64,000 nt of DNA from Spirodela intermedia (Eukaryota > Streptophyta > Magnoliopsida > Alismatales > Araceae), in contig LR746276.1 in the NCBI GenBank assembly GCA_902729315.2, positions 3,764,169 to 3,828,168 on the forward strand. Reading direction: 5' to 3'. Positions within the stretch are counted from its first letter, which is position 1. The number at the start of each line of letters is the position of its first letter. Shown here in pieces: positions 12,700 through 22,864 of this stretch. The notes under the pieces are model-generated. The model saw nothing but the letters and a program-made list of their open reading frames with translations, was not told the origin of the DNA and made no database searches. The translations under genes were made by a program, and so were the position numbers.

Positions 12700-13035
12700 C
12701 TATTCATCACTCAAATCAGCTGTAATAATAATAGAAAATGAATTATTTTCCTCCAAAAACATATATTTTAAACTAGAGGGAAAAGGTTTCAACTCTAAAT
12801 TCGGATGATCTTTATCTTTCTTTTCTCTCAAATTTATATTCTCTATTTCCTCTAATTCTTCCAGCACATAGTCATGAATAATATCTGAATCATCAAAATC
12901 ATCTAAAAGATCAATGATATGACAATCATATACTTGGGATTTCTTAAGATCATTTGATACCTCAAAATTTTTAATTTCTACTAATTGATCTTCACATGAA
13001 ATTTTTGTAATACCTATGGGAAAATCAATATTCAC
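12700..13035 (-). pseudogene. Pol spacer between protease and RT
   Basis: An open stretch of 111 codons, acidic (HIIDLLDDFDDSDIIHDYVL), lies between the protease and reverse transcriptase segments. Its composition resembles the low-complexity linker found at this position in Athila-type elements. It has no catalytic motif and is noted as part of the broken polyprotein. Confidence 0.55.
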
Positions 13036-13086
13036 CTTTGTTGTATGTAAAAATAGTCTCCCTAGGGTGATTGGTGTATCATAAAA

Positions 13087-13512
13087 CTATCCATTAAAAT
13101 CCATTTCCAGCAGTACAAAATCAACTAGAAATTTACACCCTTTAACTATCACTATCACATTTTCTAAAATACCTTTAGGATGTTTTATGGATCTATTAGC
13201 AAATTGTAAGGTAATAGTAGAAGGTTTAAGATCAGCAATAAATTTATCACAAATACTTACAAGTAATAAATTAATACTAGCACTAGTGTCAAGTAATATA
13301 TTATGAAAAATGAATCCACTAATATCACACGAAATTAAAGGGACATTAGTATCTCTCAATTTGTATGGTAATTGATTTAATAATAAAGCACTAGTATGTA
13401 TAGATAATTTTTCTACTCTATGTGCCTTTTTTAGTATACACATTTCTTTTAAAACTCTAGCATATTTAGGAATATGTTCAATGATAGTGAGTAAAAGAAG
13501 ACTAATTTGCAC
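13087..13512 (-). pseudogene. Retroelement aspartic protease segment
   Basis: On the minus strand this segment reads LNQLPYKLRDTNVPLISCDI, then the active-site region ILLDTSASINLL, then ITLQFANRSIKHPKGILENV and LVDFVLLEMD. This is the retropepsin-like domain of Athila/Tat elements, which usually have a glycine after the catalytic D-x (DxGAS); here DTSAS replaces it. The 141-codon stretch is open but disconnected from gag and RT by stops. The enzyme would have processed the Gag-Pol polyprotein. Confidence 0.8.
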
Positions 13513-13641
13513 ATTTTGTAAAATTTTCTTTATTTCTTCATTGTGTCCTTTTTTCTTTCTTTGTCTAGGCTCTAAAACTTTAGGAAATAGAGTGGTTGTC
13601 CTCTCTTTCGAAATTTTCTTGGTAGAATCTATAAAATTCTC

Positions 13642-16600
13642 TTATACTCTTATTTGATTTTGTTTTGGACTGTCCACATTTTCCTTTTCTTCTAATATTT
13701 TTGGATAAAGATCAAGTAAAATCTTGTCACTCCTTAATGTATTCACTATCTTAACATTTTTCTTTCGTGAGTTTTTTCCTAGATTCATGCTACTAGACTC
13801 TCCTTGTTGAAATCCTATTGTTAGATAAATTTGTAGATTTTTTATAGGCTCACTAGGTTGTTGTCCTTCTTCTCTCTTATTTCCAAGAGCCTCTATAATT
13901 TGTTTATATTGCAACATCATTTGATTCATAGTTTGATGCATCATTTGGCTCATTTTCTGTATCATTTTTATAGCATCAAGTTGGATTTGAGAGGACTGAT
14001 TTTTCTGAAATTGTTTTTCTATTTTGGACGAAATTCAAAGTTTGAATTGGATCTAAGTGTTTTTGAATTTTGAACCTTATTTGGGTCTCTCCATGAAAAA
14101 CTATTCCTCTAATTAGGATTATAAGAATTAGAAAAAGGCTCCCTATTTCTATTAAAAATATGGGCTACTTACACTTGTTCTTACATATGGTGAAATGATT
14201 GATCTAAATTATAACATTAAAATTCAGAATAATTATTTTCACCATACATAAGATAGGTATTATTTGAATTAAATTGAGGGTTAAGAGACTTTCAAATATT
14301 GTCAATAAGTAAATTAAGTTTTTTTAATCTTTGATTAATTTGATTAACCTCATTTCTTAAATTAGAATCATTTTGATGATGTAATTCATAAATTTCTCTC
14401 TTCTTATCCCTATCATATAACTCAAAAGAATCTTGATCTCTAAAATTTTCACTTAAATTCTCATAAAAGTTGTAAATCTCATTAGAAGTTTTCTCTATAA
14501 AAGTTCCTCCACATATAGAATCAACCATATTTCTATGTTGTTCTAATAATTCATCATAAAAAATTCTATTGAGCTGCTATTTAGATATAGTATGATGAGG
14601 ACACTTCTTAAGTAAATCTTTGAATTTTTCCTATGTCTAATGTAAAGTTTCTCTTGGCCTTTAGGAAAAACTCTATATATATTTTCTCATATTTTGATTT
14701 TTTTGTAAAGGGTAAATTTTTTGAAGAAAAGCTTATTCTATGTCTTTCTAGCTAGTTAATTCTCTATCTAATGTGGATAGCCAATAACTAATTTTGTCCT
14801 TAAGTGTATGAGGAAATAATTTCATCTTAATAATTTCTAGTGTAACTTGAGGGAGATTAATTAAATCACAAATCACATGAAATTTTTCTAAATGTTGATG
14901 AGGTTCCTCTAAAGGTAATCTATGAAAATTAAGGAGCATTTAGAAAATTTCTAAATTTATTTTTAATTTAACAGTGGGTGCTAATGAAACTTTATGATAC
15001 AAGACGGGTCGAGAACCCTTGTACCTGATCAATGAAACTCAAGACCCGAGATGGGGCAGTCAGACCGATCCAATAAGAAGGTATGGACTCTAGACTCTAG
15101 GTCTGACCACCTAACCTAAGTACAGGCAGGCATACCAATATGCACTATCAATCCAGGACAACTCGGGGAAACACTCGACGATGGTAAGTGTGAGACCCTC
15201 TCAGTCCATGTCTGGACAGACGGCGGAACAGTCGTCGTGAAGTAGCCTAGGGCTTCAGCTCATGAACAGTGACGAGTCTGACGAAGCGTCAGAAGTCACG
15301 ATCCTATAACCTGTCCTATCTTATTTACATTCTCCAGATGGCGGTGGAAATGAGCCGAGAAAACCCTTCAAAAGATAATTAAACTTAAGTAAGAAGGGGT
15401 ACGGAGCTAACCTTCGGGGCTGCGTAGCCCGGCGGGTCGTGATGAAGCGGAGACTCGACGTAAGCAGAGATGTCTGGTGAAGAGTGATGCTCAGCATCGA
15501 CAGTCGGTCCTGATCGAGAGTCGCAATAGTCATCGTCGTAAGGCGTGGTGCGGTCGGCGCAGGCGTGGGCCCGCTAGTGGGCCGAAGGGTACACTAGTGG
15601 GTGCACGTGGCAAGCCGCGCGGCGTGCCTCGGGGCACGTGGGTGGCGGCGCCGGGTGGGTGTGTGGGCTGCAGGAGCCGGCGCGCGGGGCATGTGCAGCG
15701 GCGGCGCTTCGACGGGAATGCCGAGCGTCGGCAGTTGGGCGGAAGCCCAACCATCGCCGGAAGGATCGGCCTTCTCTAGCGGCGCCGGGAAGCGAAGCTG
15801 AGGAAGGAGATGATCCTGGCCGACGATACCAGGGAGGGTTGAGCCCTCCTGGTCTAGGCGGTGTTGGAAACGGTGCGACGGTGGCGGATCGTTGGGAAAC
15901 TCCGGCGGGGGCCTGTGCGGAGCTTGGACTGGATCTGGCTCATCGGCACGGCTGCAGGGTCTCTCCCGACGTCGGCGGCAGGTAGGTGTTCGTCGGCGAA
16001 CGGCCAGCGATTGGGTGGAGCGGCGGATGGCGGCTCCGGCAAGTTTATAGAAGAGTTCCGAAGGAAGAGGGGGCAGTCGAACTAGGAGTCAAGAGACTCC
16101 GACGGAGTGCTCGACGACGGCTCGTAGGGAGGTGAAGCAAGCCCCTTTCGTCAAGACGGCGTGATGGGGTTCTAGTAGAGGCGGCAGTGGTTGTAGCAGC
16201 AACCACGACTATTTCATCCGGTGACGGCGACAATCTCACGGGCGGCAATGAAGATGTCCAGTGGCGACAATTGGTCTCAAGAGGTGGCGGGACTTCTCAA
16301 GCAGCAGCGTCACGATGAACAAAGTCCTCAAAGGGTATTGACGGCCTTCCTCTCCCTCCTTCCCTCCCTATCCTAGGTCACGAAGAAGGTAACTCACAAA
16401 CGATAATCTCTCACAAAATTCGGCGCTTCCTTCTTGAGGGGGGGTCCTACCTCCCGTTATATAGGGCCCACAAGTGGGCTAAGGGGAGGTGGGCCCACTT
16501 GAGGCCCTCAAGCCCATAAGCCACAAAAGGCTATAAAAGGGGCTTATTGGGCCTCTAAAAGAGAGACCTAATAAGCTCCCCTAAAAGGAGAAAGAGGAGG

Positions 16601-17175
16601 GCCCTCGTACGGTGCTTAAGTGGGCCTCAAATGAAGACCCAAATAAGCCCCAAAAGAGGCCCAAAAGGAAAGAAACATAGGTCCCCCCCCTTAGGGTTTT
16701 AATTGGGCCTCAAAAGAGAGACCCAATAAAACCTTAAAGAATGAGAGACACAAACAACAATACACACATATAGAATTGGGCTCGCTAACACACAAACGCG
16801 AGGCCCAACAAGTCAACGTGAAAATACAAAGAAAGATAAGGGTGAGCTCGAGCTTGTCGTTGTCGCGGAGGTGGAATGTCGTTGTCTCGAAGGGTTAGGC
16901 TGTGTAGCGAAAGCCAGGCTCCTTTGTCTTCATGTGTCGATCGGGTTGAACTCAGACTGCCGGTGTCTCCTGAGCTGATGGAGACGGGTCCCACTCACCA
17001 TCACTTTAATATTTGATGCTCTTTGAAATAAATCACAAATTCTAATTGTACTTCCTTCAAGATCCATCAAAATTAATTTTTCTTTCGGATTTTTAGTTTT
17101 GAATGAAATAGTGAAATGATTTTCTAGCCTTAGATGCAAGGATCTTCTATCATGCATAAAAATCAATAAATTCAA
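13642..17175 (-). pseudogene. Retroelement gag, split by nested insertion
   Basis: The presumed gag start is at 17175 (MNLLIFMHDRR). The frame is interrupted at 17003-14995 by the GC-rich nested element. It resumes at 14994, where a stop near 14940 precedes the core EEPHQHLEKFHVICDL and MKLFPHTLKDKISYWLSTLD (14939-14748), characteristic of the plant retrotransposon gag domain. A later open part is MVDSICGGTFIEKTSNEIYN (14528-14292), followed by a Met/Gln-rich stretch at 13965-13642. I did not find an intact CCHC zinc knuckle. Reading across the empty insertion site keeps the frame, which supports the nested insertion model. Confidence 0.8.
14995..17003. mobile_element. Nested GC-rich solo-LTR-like insertion, TSD CTTTA
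   Basis: This 2009-bp element begins TGATAC and ends CCATCA. It has TGAT/ATCA inverted ends and perfect 5-bp direct repeats CTTTA at 14990-14994 and 17004-17008. It is far richer in GC than the host element. TATA motifs occur on both strands (CTATAAAAGG at 16531 on plus, CTATATAA around 16464-16457 on minus), so its orientation is undecided. Three imperfect copies of a GGGCCTC...AGAGACC...AATAA motif lie at about 16545-16735. No retroviral protein motif was found inside, and open frames at 15.5-16.2 kb look like by-products of GC content. A large solo LTR is the simplest reading; a non-autonomous element is possible. Confidence 0.85.
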
Positions 17176-17350
17176 GGAAAAAGTTTAATAACTGTTACCC
17201 TCCTTCACTATGTGCTAGTCCTTGTCTTGTTGTTCTTTGTTCTTTTATTTTGAAAAAAAAAATTCTACTAGAAGAAAATAAAATAAGAGTTAATTTTTTT
17301 TTTGTGTACTCTAAGAGAAAAATAAAAAAATTCCAAATATTATGTAATAT

Positions 17351-17370
17351 ATCCCCAACAACGGCACCAA
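17351..17370 (-). other. Primer binding site, tRNA-Asp type
   Basis: On the minus strand TTGGTGCCGTTGTTGGGG follows the 5' LTR end after the short spacer AATT. It matches the complement of the 3' end of plant tRNA-Asp(GTC), which I recall as TGGCGCCGTTGCCGGGGA, at 15 of 18 positions. All three differences are C to T, as expected after deamination of methylated cytosine. Confidence 0.85.
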
Positions 17371-17374
17371 AATT

Positions 17375-19100
17375 TGATGTGACTTAGTCGTTGGATAATA
17401 AATCATGTAAATTTAAAATTTATAAAACAAGAAAATACTAATTTTTAGATATTTATAAGTATTTCTGAAAAAATATATTAATTATAATTCAATAAAAGTT
17501 CCAAAAATAGTGAAAATTTTCCAAGTCAATCACAAGGATATAATATAATATCAAATACTTTTTTAAAATTTTCTTTAAAGAATATGATGCTTTATAAATT
17601 TTATATTAAGAAATATAAATGAAATATATTTAAAATTTGTGAAAAAGGGAAATAAAGGTGCGGATGTCAAAATGACATCAGCACCCGACGAACGTAAATC
17701 AAGCAAAAATAGAGGTCCACCTAGTGATTCTTATGTTGGCGATTACATATGATTTAATTAATCAAATTAAGATTTGTAAAAGTTGAAAGAATCGTAATTA
17801 AATGAAGAATAGTTTAATAAATTTAAATCACACAAATTGTCACTAAATGAAGTAAAAATTAAGTTAAAAGTAGGAAAACATAGTTTCAACGTTGCGGCAA
17901 TGATGCGTCGACGATGTATTGAAATCAAGATTGTAGTGCAGTGTTTATAGCCTCAAAAGCTCTTTTTGGACAAAAACGATGTGAGTAATCTCTAAATTTT
18001 CTTGCGAAGTCTAGAGGTCAATGAAATGAGTTGTCGAATCGTATTGGGCGGCTATCATCTAGTAGAGTGAAAAAATGACGACTTTGCAACTCGCCGACAA
18101 TTGTCACCCAATAGAGAGGAGCTGGATAGAAGTGGGGCACGTGTTAGGGAGCTGCATCCTTAGATTCACACAGCAAGATGAGGCTCTCCATCTCATCTAG
18201 TACACTCTCAAGAGGTGGTGACTCGTCTCCTGACAGATCATCCTCTTCTTGACGACGACTTGTTCATTGATCAATCAGAGATGTTTTACTCAGTAGATTT
18301 GCAATCCTTTTATCATGAATCATTCAACAATTTTAATAAAAATGTTTCGTGAATCCTGTCAATGAGATTTTTGTCGATGATCGAGTGATTCTGATAGCTT
18401 AATCCTTCATTGACGATCAACAGGAAAGTCATGATTTAATCAAATAAAAATATAAGTTTTGACTCTGGTAAGATTTGAACCTGTGCTAGTCGCCTATCTA
18501 CATGAGAGAGATTGAAATCAATACTATAATATCTTTATAAAGTGACATCATCATTGGTATATCGCTGTTATAACTAAAGAGTATTTCAAGTATTAAAATA
18601 AATAAAATTATTCTAGGGAAGGTGTGACACGGGTTTAGTCCCACATCGGTTGTATGCCAAAGTTTTGGACGAATATATAGTAATATCAACTTTCTAACTA
18701 ATGAGTCCCTTTCTCCCACATGTACAACTACTCCTTGCCCCACAACCGGCTGGCCACGAGTGACGTGGAAAGGGAGTGGCGCACACGTGCCCCCATCAGT
18801 CCATAGCCGCTCGAGCTCTTGCTCGCAGCTCCCCCCAACTGTGCTTCTGACCCGCTTGTGGGCTCGACTAGTCGGTAGGTCCCCCTCTTTTTATGTTATT
18901 TTCTTTTTCTTCATTTATCTCAAAAATAGGACTATAAAAATTATATAAATTCATATAAAATTACATAATTAGCCAAAAAATTACATTAATCAACTGATTT
19001 TTTTTTTCACAATTTAACATAGATAAGTCCATTTATCATGAGTTAAGGCTAAAACTATATTATTTACTAATTATTAACTCATGATAATGAAGACTTATCA
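17375..19100 (-). repeat. 5' LTR of the Ty3/Gypsy element
   Basis: This 1726-bp LTR starts TGATGTGACTT and ends GACTTATCA on the plus strand. It is the upstream LTR because the primer binding site abuts its inner end at 17370. It holds the best preserved Pol III-type unit of the family (18638-18892) on the opposite strand. On its own strand it holds a tRNA-like B box GGTTCAAATCT at 18481-18471. Confidence 0.92.
18638..18892 (+). ncRNA. Putative Pol III-type unit in 5' LTR
   Basis: GTCCCACATCG at 18638-18648 is an exact plant snRNA upstream sequence element. TATATA follows exactly 25 bp later at 18674-18679, the spacing of Pol III U6 promoters (Pol II snRNA promoters are about 10 bp wider). 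The downstream body (about 18700-18887) is markedly GC-rich against the AT-rich LTR and ends CTTTTTA at 18887-18893. The predicted RNA is about 190 nt and antisense to the retroelement. The body is conserved among LTR copies. It does not resemble any snRNA, 5S or tRNA that I recognise. Expression is inferred only. Confidence 0.42.
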
Positions 19101-19105
19101 ATATT

Positions 19106-19260
19106 AATATTATCATCTATGGTAGTTAAATATAAATAATAATCAAATATGAATAGTGAGATCATAAAATTACTTTGCATAAAGGTCCATCCATGGTATA
19201 GAGCTTCAATGATTAATTTGGCTTTTGTGACTTAAAATAATCAAATTGATAACCTTGAAA
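19106..19260 (+). repeat. Duplicated block, copy 1 (right remnant)
   Basis: This sequence continues the block interrupted by the retroelement. GGTATAGAGCTTCAATGATTAA at about 19194-19215 and the following AT-rich stretch correspond to GCTATAGAACTTCCATGATAAA near 23932 in copy 2. Similarity fades near 19260. Confidence 0.6.
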
Positions 19261-19446
19261 ATCTTTATTAAAGAACATTGATGAAGCTTATGTTCAAGTT
19301 GAACAATAAAATATCTTATGTAATGTGCTTAGGTGATGGGGTATAAAACTATGATAAAGAATTACAATTGAATTTCCCCCATAAACAATCCCATGAATAC
19401 ATTGTTCAACTGATGACAAAAAATAACAAATGATTTTCTATTCCCA

Positions 19447-19746
19447 TCACTTCTTAATGACCCCGAGTGCTTCGAGGTACTCCACCAAGTCCATGTCACG
19501 CATGTTCCTTGATGCTGACAGTTCAGCCTTATGGGACAGCTCACTAGCAACACTGTTGTAGATAGTAGTAGCCTCATCTAGACTGTTATAGGCCCCTAAA
19601 TGATACCTATTTTTGAGGGGATCAATGAGCTCTACAGTCCACTTACCACTAGAAGGTCGCATTACCCCTTTATAGCTGCTCCTTCTTGTGGATGACTCTT
19701 CGACCATTTCTCCTGTTTGTACTTGACGTCCTTCATGATTTTCCAT
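19447..19746 (-). CDS. Small AP2/ERF-domain-like protein, single exon
   Basis: This is a 99-codon frame with its ATG at 19746. Residues 25-77 resemble one AP2/ERF DNA-binding domain: SSYKGVMRPSSGKW, then ELIDP, LGAYNSLDEAT and an IYNSVA segment in place of the usual AYDRAA. The core Y-G-V, GKW and LG positions are kept, but several DNA-contact arginines of normal ERF domains are missing. The rest is a short acidic N-terminus and a helical C-terminus (MRDMDLVEYLEALGVIKK). A functional member would bind GC-rich promoter elements; as read, it could be a truncated regulator or a decaying copy. It is unlike either domain of the neighbouring AP2 gene, whose domains are split over several exons. A possible upstream 5' exon lies at 21302-21360. 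Expression is unproven. Confidence 0.55.
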   Translation of the reverse strand: MENHEGRQVQTGEMVEESSTRRSSYKGVMRPSSGKWTVELIDPLKNRYHLGAYNSLDEATTIYNSVASELSHKAELSASRNMRDMDLVEYLEALGVIKK

Positions 19747-22700
19747 ATTGAAACTTTAATAATGCACTGGAAAATCAGTATACACCCATCAAGCATATAT
19801 ACATCTCTATCCACATAATGAAATAAGAAAGGTTATCTTATGTGATATTCTACTTGATTTTCTTCCTTATGAGGAATGTTTTGATGGTGAGATTATTTCT
19901 AGAATCATTTATGGAATATGATCTGATTGTGAGATTGTTCTAATAAATCTGTTATGATAATTTCATTGATTATGCTAGATTATAGGTATTTATTACATGC
20001 TGATTTTGGTAAGACATTTTCCCAAGTATAACCTACTTCTTATTCAAGCTTCTAGAATCATATTCTCAAGGATTTCCTTTCTTCCTATACTGCACTTTAT
20101 TAGACCAGTGATGAAATCTTATAAGATTTGTTTCTTTAGTGATTGCCACTCCTTTATCTTAATATCTTAGAAATATGTAGGAAATTACTCAAAGAGAGAT
20201 TTTCTTGTAGGGAACTTGGAGACCTAGAAAAATAAATACAGAAATGGATCTAATATGCCTCTTGATACTTTGTTAATAATGTCATTGACATCTAAATGGC
20301 ATCGAATGGTTTTATTAATGACCAAGTTTTGTATCTCACTTGGTTGTTATACTACGAACTTAAACATTTTCTTTCCACCATTTACTTTTATTCAATTTAG
20401 AAGCTTTAATCACAATATTTTTAAATGACAGACTAAATCATTAAGGTAATTTAATGGGGAATAAAATAACATAGATCAGGTTGCTACTTTTTAAAGTTAA
20501 CAAATTAAACATATTCATGATGTTTTGCCAACATTAAGATGGTGTAAAATGTCTGATTAGACATAATTAAATAGTAAAAAACCTTATTCAAATGTTATCC
20601 ATAACTTAGATATTTTCTTTCTGCCTTTTGAATTTTTTTAAATTTATAATATTTAATCCTCATTATTTTAAATGGCAGAGTAAATCATATAGTCAAGACA
20701 GTCGCATAGTTCATGTTGGAATTTTTTAAACCTGAAAAAAAGTTTATATGAAGCAAATTTATTTACATGTATTCAGGATAATATTGACCATACTTTGATG
20801 GTGGCAAATGTCTAATTCGAGATATTTTCAAAGTTCTAACTAAATGACATTCTATTCATGGAAGTATGTTGCATTTTGACAGCTAAGAGTAAAGTCCAGA
20901 TTATCGTACAAGTGATAAATCATAATCATTAATGATTAGATCCATAAAATTAGAACAATGATGTACATTTATTATTTTGAGCATACTCACAAAATATCAA
21001 TTCTATAAGAAGCTAACTAGAGATTTACAGAATTTAGACAAGATTAATACTCAAAGACATCCAATTGCATCTTATATGATTAATATTTGAATGCAAGATA
21101 AGTTCCCTTCAAGCATAGGAAATGTGTGCAGAGCATGTTTCTCTTGATAAGAGACATCAACTCCTAGAGCAAACAATGATTTTTTTGTAATGTGGGATAT
21201 AATTTGAATGAATTTTAATAATCTTTCTTTTCACATGAAGAGTAAAACATAGAGGAACATGAGTATGAAGGAGTATTAGGTAATTAGGCAAAACAATCTT
21301 ACCATGATGCTCGAATGAGGGGGTTCCAATTCTCGAAAGAAACTAAAGAGAAAACATCTTGTTCAATAGAGATGTACCTGGCTTATATAAGATTGTATAG
21401 ATTAGATTCTTTGGTACCTAGCTGTACACATGGATTTGACATACAAAAGAACAAATCAACACTTAACTTCATTTTATAAATAACCATACAGAATAATCCT
21501 TATTTTTTATAATTTATAAATTACAATAAAGTTACTTTTTGAAATTGTCAATAAATTTAAATTTTAGCATTAGCTTATACAATTAATCTAAATTTTATAA
21601 ATGCACCTACAACTCAAGAGGAATGCTTACTCGAAGCAATGCTTTACTAGTTATACCCCTCATTCAATGTAGTTGGACTTGTTTTGGTCATTAGTTTTTT
21701 GAACCATAAAACACTTACTCATGAGGCAATTGAGTTGATCTATCATTAATACTTTAGCCAATAATGGATGATGACAATTTTTCTAAATTATATCAGAAAA
21801 ACATTCAAGTTATAGTATATGCGTAGGTAAGATTTTCTTATTTATGAGAACATTCTAGCCTCCATCATAGGAAAGAAGAACTTTATTGACATATTTGAAA
21901 TACATAGGTCTTTGACTATAAATTCAGATGTTGAAAGTGTTTTGACTAAAGTTTCAAGTAAGTGATTTGGCATAAAATAAAATAATAGAGCTTTTCATTA
22001 GTTTGAACTACATCTATGGCTAGTTATAAGTCATTTCTCTCATGAATAGAATCAATCATACAGTTAGAAGTATGTTTGGTTTAGGTGATATCAATACAAA
22101 CATTCATCATCAATATTTTTAGCTTGATATAGAGAGAAGATTAATTGTCCTTGTATGATAATAAAGTTTTAATAAAAAATTATAAATGGCTCGAATTATA
22201 ATGTCAAAGAGCATTGTAATGCAAGTACTGAATTAACAAATGGCTCGAATGGTTACAAAAGTTACAATGTCTTACTAAAGGGGAAAGTGGAATTCCATTG
22301 CCTAGTATTCAACTAAAACCAAGACCGCACTCTTCACTTGCTTCAACCTACCATTATTAATTGAGAATACTAAATTGTGATAAGAATTTTAAGAAAAATG
22401 ATGACATCAAGAAATAAAAACATGTAACTTTTCATCACCAAAGGTTTTTACTCCCAATTGGTTGATGGTGAAAACCACCATTTCGCAAATATCCTCTTGG
22501 TGAAATATTTACCCATCTGCATAACTTTGAATCTTGATCCAGATCTTTATCAATACAAGTCTTTTAAGGTACATGAACATAAAATTCATAATGATTATAA
22601 AATCCTACTTTTTTACTTAGTTGAGTCATTTTTTGGGTGATAAATAGACAAAGATGAAGATTTTTCAAATAAAACTACCAAATAAATCTAAAGCAAAAGG

Positions 22701-22864
22701 GTGCATATTAAACCATTCAGGTTATCACACAAAATACACAAATTTTTGTGTAGAAACTTGAACCAAAACATAGGTGATGACATCTCAACACCTAACAAAA
22801 AAAACATGTGGGTCAATCCCCATGTCCTAGGTGTGAACTTAATCTGTAAAGATCAACAAGATAG
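19747..22864. other. AT-rich intergenic, no gene seen
   Basis: About 3.1 kb of AT-rich sequence upstream of the small AP2-like frame. Apart from the TATA/5'-exon candidate at 21302-21391, I find no domain, RNA gene or transposon terminus. Confidence 0.5.
21302..21391 (-). promoter_or_regulatory. Candidate TATA box and 5' leader exon
   Basis: On the minus strand TTATATAAGC lies at 21391-21382. About 30 bp on begins a leader that ends CATTCGAGCATCATG at 21303, followed by the good splice donor GTAAGA. A matching acceptor ending TTTTCCAG lies just upstream of the ATG at 19746. Together these could form a two-exon promoter and leader for the small AP2-like gene. This is an inference from signals only. 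Confidence 0.3.

Larger units (their letters stand above)
6605..19105 (-). mobile_element. Ty3/Gypsy LTR retrotransposon (Athila/Tat-like), defective
   Basis: The element is complete in outline. Its LTRs lie at 6610-8318 and 17375-19100, both framed TGA...TCA. The flanks ATATC (6605-6609) and ATATT (19101-19105) look like a 5-bp target duplication with one change. The minus-strand order is 5' LTR, tRNA-Asp primer site, gag, protease, reverse transcriptase, RNase H, integrase, a long untranslated tract, polypurine tract and 3' LTR. Protein motifs match the Athila/Tat side of plant Ty3/Gypsy elements. Many in-frame stops and frame breaks, an altered RT active site and a nested insertion in gag show it is dead. 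The two LTRs differ visibly throughout, so the insertion is old. Confidence 0.92.

Noticed and set aside
15477-16248. Overlapping GC-rich open frames on both strands at 15.5-16.2 kb
   Set aside because: They lie wholly within the TSD-flanked nested element, show no domain, and open frames on both strands are expected from high GC content.
18471-18550. A true tRNA gene in the LTR
   Set aside because: Only B-box-like and weak A-box-like sequences are present; no cloverleaf could be drawn.
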